Shown piece by piece: positions 14,554 through 21,338 of a stretch of DNA of 34,140 nucleotides. A program made the translations under genes and the position numbers. Each line of letters opens with the position of its first letter. The stretch's first letter is position 1. Source of the stretch: Butyrivibrio sp. (GTDB lineage Bacteria; Bacillota_A; Clostridia; Lachnospirales; Lachnospiraceae); NCBI GenBank assembly GCA_017996845.1, contig JAGOGF010000017.1, positions 1-34,140 on the forward strand, in the 5' to 3' direction. A model generated the notes under the pieces. The model was not told the origin of the DNA and ran no database searches. It was given only the letters and a program-made list of their open reading frames with translations.

Positions 14554-15582
14554 ATGTCGGAGCATAAACCCTTAATACTTGTTGTTGATGATGATGAATT
14601 TTCCATCAATGTAATCAAGAGTATCATAAAAGATCGTTGGGAAATCATTACTGCTGTATCCGGTACAAATGCACTCACCATGTTAAACGGAAGGCTTCGT
14701 CCTGATTTGATCTTATTGGACATCGTTATGCCTGATATGAGCGGCTATGAAGTAATGAATGTGATTATGGGAGACTCTGAGCTGGAATCTATTCCCGTTA
14801 TATTTATTACCGGAAACACTGACAGCAGTACAGAATCGAGATGTTTCAAACTAGGTGCAACTGATTTTATTACAAAACCTTTTGACAGCAGCATCGTAAT
14901 CCAACGAATTGATAAAACACTTCGTTCCTCTATTGTAAATAAGTATCTTACACACAAAATTGATAAATGCCTTCTGGATCTTGCCTGCGAGCAGAAACGC
15001 TTTGAGAAATTCACCTATCAGATACTGGCTGCTTTATCCAGTGCAATTGATGCCAAAGATGACAAAACGCAGGGTCATTCCCAACGTGTTGCGACATACG
15101 CCTGTGAACTTGGTGAACGCATGAAACTCCCGCAGGATCGAATCGATCTGCTGTATCAGACCGGACTTCTGCATGATATCGGGAAGATTGGCATTTCGGA
15201 TGCCATCCTGCGCAAATCAGGTGTCCTGTCTGCTGAAGAATACCATGTTATTCAGGATCATCCCCTTATTGGACACAATATTCTAAAAAGCATCACCGCC
15301 ATGCCTGAAATTGCCCAGGGTGCCAGGTGGCACCACGAAAGGTATTCTGGTGGCGGTTATCCGGATGGTCTTGTTGGTGAAGATATTCCACTGATTGCAC
15401 GCATTATTTGCGTTGCGGATGCTTATGATGCCATGACTTCCGACAGAGTATACCGTCCCGCACTTACCAAAGTGCAGGCACGTGAAGAAATATTAAAATG
15501 TCGCGGTACACAGTTTGATCCTCATCTTACGGATCTTATGATCGATATCATTGATCAGGAACTCAATGAAAATGTTTCATAA
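14554..15582 (+). CDS. Response regulator with HD-GYP c-di-GMP phosphodiesterase output
   Basis: This 342-residue cytoplasmic protein pairs a receiver domain (residues about 6-122) with an HD-GYP domain (about 150-335). The receiver has acidic pocket residues Asp12-Asp14, phospho-acceptor Asp56 (LILLDIVMPDMSG) and Lys108 (TKPF). The HD-GYP site is complete: His175, HDIGK (207-211), HHERYSGGGYP (260-270) and an ADAYDAMTSDR tail, so hydrolysis of c-di-GMP is expected. AGGAG stands 8 nt before the ATG at 14554; an in-frame ATG at 14494 lacks one. No histidine kinase is encoded in this window, so it is an orphan regulator. It diverges from the EAL gene. Confidence 0.94.
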   Translation: MSEHKPLILVVDDDEFSINVIKSIIKDRWEIITAVSGTNALTMLNGRLRPDLILLDIVMPDMSGYEVMNVIMGDSELESIPVIFITGNTDSSTESRCFKLGATDFITKPFDSSIVIQRIDKTLRSSIVNKYLTHKIDKCLLDLACEQKRFEKFTYQILAALSSAIDAKDDKTQGHSQRVATYACELGERMKLPQDRIDLLYQTGLLHDIGKIGISDAILRKSGVLSAEEYHVIQDHPLIGHNILKSITAMPEIAQGARWHHERYSGGGYPDGLVGEDIPLIARIICVADAYDAMTSDRVYRPALTKVQAREEILKCRGTQFDPHLTDLMIDIIDQELNENVS

Positions 15583-15610
15583 ATTTCACCTTTTGATCTT
15601 GTTTCATAAA

Positions 15611-15635
15611 AAAAGCAGGCCTAAGCCTGCTTTTT
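15611..15635. terminator. Bidirectional terminator between HD-GYP and XRE genes
   Basis: The hairpin AAAAGCAGGC-CTAA-GCCTGCTTTTT has a 7-bp GC-rich core flanked by A- and T-tracts, so it can end transcription from both sides. It lies 29 nt after the HD-GYP stop and 35 nt after the convergent XRE gene. Confidence 0.92.
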
Positions 15636-15669
15636 ATTTACCTGTCAATATGAAATTCTATGGAATCCT

Positions 15670-15945
15670 TTATGCTCCAAGCATTTCCGATTCCGCCGCT
15701 ATATCCTCATCTGTGACAAGGATGTCGTCGATCTGTACCTGCAGGATCGCTGCGAGAACGACCAGATTGTCAATGGTCGGCAATGCCGTACCATGCTGCC
15801 ATTTGTATATGGCCTGTGGTGTAACGAATCCGAACACTTCCTGAATGTCTCTGACCGATAGTCCTCTCTCCTGCCGCAGATTCATAATATTCTGTCCTGT
15901 TCTCACCATATTGATTGTCGGTATATGCATTTCTGTGTAACACAT
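15670..15945 (-). CDS. Small XRE-family HTH regulator
   Basis: This 91-residue DNA-binding protein consists mostly of one Cro/C1-type helix-turn-helix (about residues 16-72): GQNIMNLRQERGLSVRDIQE, then PQAIYKWQHGTALPTIDNLV, with the recognition helix in the second segment. A short acidic tail follows. AGGAGG with 9 nt spacing supports the ATG at 15945. It is monocistronic, facing the HD-GYP gene across a shared terminator. There is no partner toxin or phage gene nearby, so its targets are unknown. Confidence 0.88.
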   Translation of the reverse strand: MCYTEMHIPTINMVRTGQNIMNLRQERGLSVRDIQEVFGFVTPQAIYKWQHGTALPTIDNLVVLAAILQVQIDDILVTDEDIAAESEMLGA

Positions 15946-16076
15946 GGTTTACTTCCTCCTGTTTTTTTCCCCGTGTAAAAAACCATTGGATTCATAGACT
16001 GTATATTAAAAGCCTGATGGCTCCGTTCCCTGATTTAACCTGAACAAATAGCTTTCATTAAGCTTCCCTGTTCACG

Positions 16077-16114
16077 CAAAAAGAACCGTTTACCTGTGTA
16101 AGGTAAACGGCTCT
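16077..16114 (-). terminator. Rho-independent terminator after the 52-residue gene
   Basis: On the minus strand AGCCGTTTACCT (16101-16112) pairs with AGGTAAACGGT (16085-16095) around a 5-nt loop, followed by TCTTTTTG. The strong stem and T-tract indicate that a minus-strand transcript ends here, which supports a real gene just upstream. Confidence 0.85.
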
Positions 16115-16135
16115 CATCTATTCCATGGAAAGTAC

Positions 16136-16294
16136 TTATCGCAATGTCTCCATGACAGATCGTCCCGAATATGCGGATTGCTCTGCATACGCTATCTTAC
16201 AGGTATTATGTATAACAAGTCTATGATTCACGTTGGTTTCATAGTTTCTATCTTTGTTTGCTGCCGCATTTCTGACTACTGTCTTAATAAACAT
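16136..16294 (-). CDS. Small hypothetical protein (52 residues)
   Basis: The predicted basic protein starts MFIKTVVRNAAANKD and ends YSGRSVMETLR. I do not recognise it. Support comes from its surroundings: AAAGGAAGG 7 nt before the ATG at 16294, a plausible extended -10 promoter about 55 nt upstream, and a strong terminator 22 nt after its stop. It has one cysteine, no signal peptide and no membrane helix. It might be a small regulator, a peptide precursor or a transcript whose RNA is the product. Confidence 0.5.
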   Translation of the reverse strand: MFIKTVVRNAAANKDRNYETNVNHRLVIHNTCKIAYAEQSAYSGRSVMETLR

Positions 16295-16348
16295 TGCCGT
16301 ACCTTCCTTTCTGCAGAAATCCATCTGCGTTTTTTTAACTCTTATGAT

Positions 16349-16377
16349 ACAATAGCACAGGAAAATCATTTTGTCAT
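16349..16377 (-). promoter_or_regulatory. Candidate promoter of the 52-residue gene
   Basis: On the minus strand ATGACA (16372-16377) is followed after 17 nt by TATTGT (16349-16354), with a TGC extension just before the -10. The start codon is about 55 nt downstream. Confidence 0.5.
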
Positions 16378-16452
16378 TATACTATCGGTATAAATTTTAT
16401 TTTTATAAAAAGACAAAAAAGTCTGAAATTTATTTTTCAAATGTTTCTCTGG

Positions 16453-17613
16453 TTATTCAATTATCTGATTTAATTTTTCTGACATTAATAACATTATTAT
16501 TACAAATACAAGCAGATAAAACGGGTATAATCCGATACCTGCAAGGGAAGAAATCCATCCAAATACCGGCGGCATAAACGTAGACCCGGCATATGCACTT
16601 GCCATCTGAATCCCGATAATTGCCTGTGAATTCTCACGTCCAAAATTGTATGGTGTCGCATGGATCACAGATGGATAGATCGGTGCACAGCCAAGTCCGA
16701 TTATGATCAGTCCAGTTAGCGCAGGTATATCTGTTGAAAATGGAATCATAACCAGAACGCATCCTGCCGCAACAATCAATATCCCGGTTCTGATCAGTTT
16801 CTTATCGCCCATTTTTTCCGATATAAACCCGCTCAGAAATCTTCCGAAAGTGATTCCCATATAAAACAATGCGGCAAATTTGGCCGCCACAATGGGATCT
16901 GCTCCTCTTGCCTGTACAAGATAACTGCTGGCCCATAATCCTGCTGATGATTCCAATGCACAATAAGCAAAGAACGTAAACAGAATCATCGGTACCCCTT
17001 TTATCCGTACTGCCTGTCCGAACCGGAGTGCTCTGGGTGCCTGCGTCCCTTCAGCCGCTTCCCCTTTTCTGTTCTTCCAAAGCGGAAGACTCAGAAACAA
17101 AATCGCAGTTAATCCGATCTGCAGAATCCCAACGATCCGATATCCATGCTCCCATCCCATTCCGCCGGTAAGACTGTAACTCATGATATAAGGACTGATG
17201 GATGCCCCGACACCCCAGAAGCAATGCAGCCAGCTCATATGGCGTGCTTTGAAATGCAGTGCAACATAGTTATTGAGCGCTGCGTCTACTGCACCTGCCC
17301 CAAGGCCGTATGGAATTGCCCAGATACAAAGCGGTGCAAAGGAATGTGTCATAGAAAATCCCAATAGTGCCAGTGCTGTCAGGAATACGCTGCAGGATGT
17401 CACCACACCTGCTCCGAATTTTCTTGTCAGTCTGTCAGAGAAAAGGCTTGATACGATTGTTCCGCCTGCAATCAGCATCGTCACAATACCTGCATAGGAA
17501 GTAGGTACGTTCAGCTGTGTGTGCATAACAGGCCATGCTGACCCGATCAGTGAATCCGGCAGCCCCAGGCTGATAAATGCGAGATAAATAATTGCGATCA
17601 GAAGTGAACTCAT
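16453..17613 (-). CDS. Major facilitator superfamily transporter
   Basis: This 386-residue membrane transporter has about twelve helices. The N-terminus (MSSLLIAIIYLAFISLGLPD) leads straight into helix 1. The loop after helix 2 carries SDRLTRKFGAG, and the equivalent loop in the second half carries SGFISEKMGDKK, the MFS motif A pair. Helix 5 region GLGAGAVDAALNNYVA resembles FucP/YbjJ-type sugar or drug carriers, but no substrate can be assigned. I chose the ATG at 17613 because GAGG is 7 nt upstream and because a promoter (17635-17663) lies inside the longer open frame, excluding a start near 17787. It is divergent from cbiM. Confidence 0.9.
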   Translation of the reverse strand: MSSLLIAIIYLAFISLGLPDSLIGSAWPVMHTQLNVPTSYAGIVTMLIAGGTIVSSLFSDRLTRKFGAGVVTSCSVFLTALALLGFSMTHSFAPLCIWAIPYGLGAGAVDAALNNYVALHFKARHMSWLHCFWGVGASISPYIMSYSLTGGMGWEHGYRIVGILQIGLTAILFLSLPLWKNRKGEAAEGTQAPRALRFGQAVRIKGVPMILFTFFAYCALESSAGLWASSYLVQARGADPIVAAKFAALFYMGITFGRFLSGFISEKMGDKKLIRTGILIVAAGCVLVMIPFSTDIPALTGLIIIGLGCAPIYPSVIHATPYNFGRENSQAIIGIQMASAYAGSTFMPPVFGWISSLAGIGLYPFYLLVFVIIMLLMSEKLNQIIE

Positions 17614-17634
17614 TTTTTTCCTCATTTCCAGATA

Positions 17635-17663
17635 ATCATATGCATCTAAATTTTTATTGTCAA
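17635..17663 (-). promoter_or_regulatory. Sigma-A promoter of the MFS gene
   Basis: TTGACA (17658-17663) and TATGAT (17635-17640) are separated by exactly 17 nt on the minus strand, one mismatch from consensus overall. The predicted start near 17628 leaves a leader of only about 15 nt. Confidence 0.8.
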
Positions 17664-17995
17664 AAGATATGTATGTATTATATACAATCTTTTCACATAT
17701 ATTCTTACAAAAATGTCGGATTTCTGACATAATTCCGTGTTTTTGCATCAAAATCGCTAAAACAAAGCTGATCACTGCCATTCCCATAAAGAGAAGCCAT
17801 ATTCCAGAAAATGAATGCCATGAACATGTCCTTTTTATAACCGGCAGGATATGCCGCCTTTTTTACAACAGGAGCCACTATGGCAAACAATAAATTCAAA
17901 ACACAATTACAGTAACAGTCCGCAAGGTAATAAGCCAATCAGTCCAGAATCCGTTATCCAATAAATTTTATTATACAAATAACCCCCACCCCGGC

Positions 17996-18023
17996 TTCAA
18001 AAATTTTTTTTCGTATCTATAAT
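17996..18023 (+). promoter_or_regulatory. Promoter of the cbiMQO operon
   Basis: TATAAT (18018-18023) is preceded at 16 nt by TTCAAA (17996-18001), a four-of-six match to TTGACA. The inferred leader to the cbiM ATG is about 35 nt, too short for a riboswitch. Confidence 0.55.
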
Positions 18024-18029
18024 AAAATC

Positions 18030-18039
18030 TGTCATGACA
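18030..18039. promoter_or_regulatory. TGTCATGACA palindrome, candidate metal-repressor site
   Basis: A perfect 10-bp palindrome lies 6 nt after the -10 box, at the expected transcription start of the cobalt/nickel importer operon. That position suits a repressor. The identity of the repressor (Fur, DtxR, NikR or other) is not shown by the sequence. Confidence 0.4.
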
Positions 18040-18064
18040 AAAAAATAAATTTTGGGGGCTAATC

Positions 18065-19054
18065 ATGCATATTCCAGATAACTATCTCAGTCCACAGACC
18101 TGTGCGGTTATGGCCGCAGTCATGGTTCCTGTATGGACCATTTCCATAAAAAAAGTCAAAGCAGAAATTCCAAATGTCAAACTGCCCATGCTCGGTGTCG
18201 GTGCTGCTTTTTCCTTTCTGGGAATGATGTTCAATATTCCGATTCCCGGTGGTACAACAGGACATGCGGTCGGCGGAACGATGATCGCATCTTTGCTCGG
18301 TCCGTATGCTGCCTGTATTGCTGTTTCGGTGGCACTTCTGATTCAGGCACTGATCTTCGGTGATGGCGGTATATTAAGTTTTGGTGCCAACTGCTTTAAT
18401 ATGGCATTTGTATTGCCTTTTGTCGGCTATGCTGTTACAATGCTGCTGCGAAAGAAACTGAAAGGAAAAAATGCGAATCTGATCGCTTCTGCCATCGGTT
18501 CCTATATCGGCATCAATGCTGCTGCATTCTGCGCCGCAATTGAATTTGGTATTCAGCCGATGCTGTTCCGTGATGCTGCCGAAAATGCACTGTATTGTCC
18601 TTATGGTCTGAATATATCCATTCCGGCCATGATGTTGGGGCACCTGACACTTTTCGGGATTGCCGAAGTTGTCTATACGACTGCCGTACTTGCCTTTATC
18701 CGCAAAGCTGCACCGGAAATGCAGGAAAAAAGCGCTGTATCCAAAACGCCGCTTCCTGTCAAGCTTTTACTGGGTGTATTGATCATCCTGACTCCGTTGG
18801 GACTTCTTGCCGAAGGAACTGCCTGGGGTGAGTGGGGAGCAGATGAAATTGCTGCTACCGGTGCAGGATTTACCCCTGCCGGTATGACCTCCGGTCTGAA
18901 TTTTCAGGCTTTGCTGCCGGACTACTCTGTTGCAGGCATGCCATCATGGCTTGGATATATTCTCTCCGCTGTAATAGGCGCAGCACTTTTGATTATTGTT
19001 TTTAAACTGATCAGTATGATCGGAAACTCCAAGAAGGAGAATGCAACTGCTTGA
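18065..19054 (+). CDS. cbiM: CbiM: substrate-binding membrane component of cobalt/nickel ECF importer
   Basis: CbiM is the metal-specific S component of the energy-coupling-factor importer for Co2+ or Ni2+. The protein begins MHIPDNYL; the N-terminal Met-His is the metal-binding hallmark, so the start is certain (GGGGG about 7 nt upstream). The CbiM domain spans about residues 1-220 with seven helices, including NIPIPGGTTGHAVGGT and LIFGDGGILSFGANCFNM. The C-terminal 110 residues add a helix, an external stretch and a final helix (WLGYILSAVIGAALLIIVFK), matching a fused NikN/CbiN-like part, which explains the lack of a separate cbiN. Co2+ and Ni2+ cannot be told apart. Its stop overlaps the cbiQ start by 4 nt. 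Confidence 0.93.
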   Translation: MHIPDNYLSPQTCAVMAAVMVPVWTISIKKVKAEIPNVKLPMLGVGAAFSFLGMMFNIPIPGGTTGHAVGGTMIASLLGPYAACIAVSVALLIQALIFGDGGILSFGANCFNMAFVLPFVGYAVTMLLRKKLKGKNANLIASAIGSYIGINAAAFCAAIEFGIQPMLFRDAAENALYCPYGLNISIPAMMLGHLTLFGIAEVVYTTAVLAFIRKAAPEMQEKSAVSKTPLPVKLLLGVLIILTPLGLLAEGTAWGEWGADEIAATGAGFTPAGMTSGLNFQALLPDYSVAGMPSWLGYILSAVIGAALLIIVFKLISMIGNSKKENATA

Positions 19055-19791
19055 AAATGAATCTGGAACTGATGCGCCTGATCAGGCGCATCACAGTCAA
19101 TGATATCGATTATCCTACGCAGGATCAGTCACGGATATTGCCGGCACTACGGCTATCCGTGGCTTTTCTTACGATTCTCTTATGCACGTTGTCCCGTAAC
19201 GCAATTTATGTTGTGATGATTATTGCAGCAGAGCTTGCCTGGCTATGTGTTAAGCCTCCTGCGGTTATCTGGAACATCCTCAAACCGGTTCTCTTATCTT
19301 CTCTTTTTTGTATGTTCGTCATGCTTCCTGCCGTTTTTATGGGACATCCCCGCACGCTTCTGACGGTTTCTCTGAAAGTATTTGAATCCGTTCTGATTCT
19401 GTCGCAGCTGGAAAATTCCATCAGCTGGAAAAAAATGACAGATGCATTCCGCGCCCTTCATGCTCCGCAGCTGTTTGTCTTTACACTGGATATGACCATG
19501 CGTTTTCTGGTCATCCTGGGCCGCTACAGCAATGCCATCCTGGAAGCTGTATCTCTACGGCGTGTGGGAGCCGATCACTGGAAAAGTGCGGGAACAGGCG
19601 GTATCCTCGGAACAACCTTTTTGCGCGCACAGCAGATGTCCATTGAAACTTCCGAAGCCATGTCGTGCAGATGCTTTGACGGAGAATACCGCTCCTACCG
19701 CAAACACAAAGTCGGTACTCCGGATATGCTCTATACCCTGCTCATTCCGCTGCTGGTTGTATTATTCGTATATACTCAGAAAGCCATGTAG
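19051..19791 (+). CDS. cbiQ: CbiQ: T component of the cobalt/nickel ECF importer
   Basis: This 246-residue membrane protein couples the ATPase to CbiM. It has about five helices, the conserved N-terminal segment (DIDYPTQDQSRILPALRL), an AVSLRRVG coupling helix and a second motif SEAMSCRCFDGEYRSY, where the family usually has AMxxRGF.GE. The start used is TTG at 19051, overlapping the cbiM stop (TTGA) with GGAG 11 nt upstream; an ATG at 19057 is an alternative. A perfect 24-bp palindrome covers codons 7-14. Gene order M-Q-O and overlapping ends confirm the role. Confidence 0.9.
   Translation: MKMNLELMRLIRRITVNDIDYPTQDQSRILPALRLSVAFLTILLCTLSRNAIYVVMIIAAELAWLCVKPPAVIWNILKPVLLSSLFCMFVMLPAVFMGHPRTLLTVSLKVFESVLILSQLENSISWKKMTDAFRALHAPQLFVFTLDMTMRFLVILGRYSNAILEAVSLRRVGADHWKSAGTGGILGTTFLRAQQMSIETSEAMSCRCFDGEYRSYRKHKVGTPDMLYTLLIPLLVVLFVYTQKAM
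19070..19093. repeat. Perfect 24-bp palindrome within the start of cbiQ
   Basis: Both halves of TGATGCGCCTGA/TCAGGCGCATCA are exact reverse complements. In RNA this gives a 10-bp stem with a GATC loop, only 19 nt after the cbiQ start codon. It encodes residues 7-14. It could slow or gate translation, or bind a dimeric protein in DNA. Confidence 0.7.
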
Positions 19792-19852
19792 CATATTCTG
19801 CTATTCCATACCCATACTGCCAATATGCAGATTTAACGAACGGAGAATGAAA

Positions 19853-20521
19853 ATGATTGACTTACAGGATATATCATACAGTTACCAGAACATACCGGCT
19901 CTATGCCATATAACCTATCGTTTCGAAATGGGAAAATGTTATTGTCTGCAGGGTCCCAACGGCTGCGGCAAATCTACCTTATTCCGTATTCTGAATGGTT
20001 TGAGTTTTCCTTCTTCCGGTCACTTTTTCTTCGACGGGAAAGACATTACAGAGAAAACAATGAAAAAAGCCGATTTTGCAAAAGCTTTTCACAGGCAGGT
20101 CGGATTTGTTTTTCAACATTCTGAAATTCAGCTCTTCTGCAAAACGGTTGAAGATGAAATTGCATTTGGACTGCATCAACTGGGATTAAGCGATACGGAA
20201 ATACATGACCGCGTAGAACACTACATCACCCTTTTACATCTGCAGGATATCCGCCTGCGTGCGCCATTCAATCTAAGCGGAGGAGAACAAAAACGCTGTG
20301 CACTTGCCGCCGTACTTGCCATGGAGCCTCCTGTTCTGATTCTGGATGAGCCGATCAGCGGTCTGGACGAAGAAGGGCAGGAATGGGTTACCTCTTTTAT
20401 TAAAGAACTAAAATCTCCGGACAGAATGATTATTATTGCAACGCATCAGTCCTCTTTTGCACAGGAAGTTGCCGATATCCGATTGGAAATGACAAAAGAA
20501 CACAGGTTGATCATTAAATGA
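19853..20521 (+). CDS. cbiO: CbiO: ATPase of the cobalt/nickel ECF importer
   Basis: This 222-residue ABC ATPase energises the importer. Walker A is GPNGCGKST (near 34-42), the Q-loop VFQHSEIQLF matches the ECF-type pattern, and the signature is LSGGEQKR. Walker B VLILDEP, a D-loop (SGLD) and the switch histidine (ATHQ) are all intact. It lacks the ~50-residue C-terminal extension of many CbiO proteins. GGAG stands 7 nt before the ATG at 19853; an ATG six bases earlier overlaps the binding site and is less likely. It follows cbiQ by 61 nt and ends in a terminator. One ATPase gene implies a homodimer. Confidence 0.93.
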   Translation: MIDLQDISYSYQNIPALCHITYRFEMGKCYCLQGPNGCGKSTLFRILNGLSFPSSGHFFFDGKDITEKTMKKADFAKAFHRQVGFVFQHSEIQLFCKTVEDEIAFGLHQLGLSDTEIHDRVEHYITLLHLQDIRLRAPFNLSGGEQKRCALAAVLAMEPPVLILDEPISGLDEEGQEWVTSFIKELKSPDRMIIIATHQSSFAQEVADIRLEMTKEHRLIIK

Positions 20522-20537
20522 TCTCCTGTGTTTTTTT
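20499..20537 (+). terminator. Terminator of the cbiMQO operon
   Basis: AACACAGG (20499-20506) pairs with CCTGTGTT, and inside it GATCAT pairs with ATGATC, followed by seven Ts. The stem includes the last codons and stop of cbiO. Confidence 0.88.
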
Positions 20538-20587
20538 CTGTCAAATGCACATCAATCTATCTGTATACAACTGCATATACGCGTCTG

Positions 20588-20616
20588 TGCACATTATTTC
20601 TATTTTATGATATAAT
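20588..20616 (+). promoter_or_regulatory. Promoter of the phosphoesterase/GTPase-NYN operon
   Basis: TATAAT (20611-20616) with a TG extension is preceded after 17 nt by TGCACA (20588-20593, four of six). The inferred leader is about 86 nt and contains a small GTTTC/GAAAC hairpin near 20647-20663. Confidence 0.6.
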
Positions 20617-20708
20617 ATTTTTTATAACCTTGATGCTGATTCTGGTTTCGTCTCATGAAACGTAAAAAGCGGTATGCGCTGATCTGATTTACAGAAATGA
20701 GGAATCCC

Positions 20709-21338
20709 ATGAAGTATTATATTTCCGACATGCATTTTTTCTGCTCACGTGTAAAAAGAAATACGACTCTTCCCATTTTCAGATATCGTGGTTTTTCCGA
20801 TGTTGATCAAATGAACTCTTATATGATTCGGCAGTGGAACGCAAAAATCAGCCAGGTCGATGAAGTATTCCTTGTCGGAGATTTTTCTGACGGAACTGCC
20901 GCGCAGACAGCACAGATTTTGAAACAGCTTTCCGGGAAAAAATATCTGATCGTGGGCGAACATGACCGTTTTCTGATGGATCCTTCTTTTAACCCTTCTC
21001 AATTTGGCTGGATCAGGGATTATGCTGAAATTGATGACGAAAGCCGCACTGTCAATCTGTTTCACTATCCGGCTATCTGCTACCATGACTCACATGGCGG
21101 CTCTTATCTGCTCTATGGGCATATCCATGATGATATTTATACGCAGGGTGTGATCGAACACGCCGAAGAAGATGTCAAAAATTTCCGTGGCACCAAATTC
21201 TACAAAAATCATATTATTAACTGTTTCTGCTCTTACTCCGATTATGCACCCCTGACACTGGATGAATGGATCGCCAATAATCAGAAAAGGCGTCAACAAA
21301 GGCAGCAACAGATGCAAAGGAATTATCCACATGAATGA
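20709..21338 (+). CDS. Calcineurin-like metallophosphoesterase
   Basis: This 209-residue cytoplasmic protein has the metal-binding blocks of the metallophosphoesterase superfamily: SDMHF (Asp7, His9), GDFSDG (Asp58), GEHD (His85, usually GNHD), FHYP (His119) and GHIHDD (137-142). The Asn-to-Glu change in the third block is unusual, because that Asn normally helps bridge the two metals. The ATG at 20709 has GAGGAA just upstream; an earlier ATG at 20697 has no binding site. The gene ends inside the start of the GTPase-NYN gene (8-nt overlap), so the two are co-translated. Related stand-alone proteins act on nucleotides or RNA ends; the substrate here is unknown. Confidence 0.87.
   Translation: MKYYISDMHFFCSRVKRNTTLPIFRYRGFSDVDQMNSYMIRQWNAKISQVDEVFLVGDFSDGTAAQTAQILKQLSGKKYLIVGEHDRFLMDPSFNPSQFGWIRDYAEIDDESRTVNLFHYPAICYHDSHGGSYLLYGHIHDDIYTQGVIEHAEEDVKNFRGTKFYKNHIINCFCSYSDYAPLTLDEWIANNQKRRQQRQQQMQRNYPHE

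Larger units (their letters stand above)
17614..18064. other. Intergenic region between MFS and cbiM genes
   Basis: This 451-nt stretch holds the MFS promoter at one end and the cbiM promoter and palindrome at the other. The middle (about 17700-17940) has short hydrophobic frames on the minus strand in two phases (one reading LLFAIVAPVVKKAAYPAGYK, another WLLFMGMAVISFVLAILMQK). These could be remains of a small membrane-protein gene, but no start with a ribosome binding site joins them. I found no cobalamin or NiCo riboswitch features. Confidence 0.45.

Noticed and set aside
17705..17938. Hydrophobic minus-strand frames upstream of the MFS gene, possibly a broken small membrane protein
   Set aside because: The two frames would need a frameshift to join, neither has a start with a ribosome binding site, and a near-consensus MFS promoter lies just downstream. 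Comparison with relatives would be needed to call a pseudogene.
17614..18064. Cobalamin or NiCo riboswitch upstream of cbiM
   Set aside because: The promoter lies only about 35 nt before the start codon, and I found no B12-box-like sequence; the GCCACTATGGC near 17873 lacks the surrounding conserved core.
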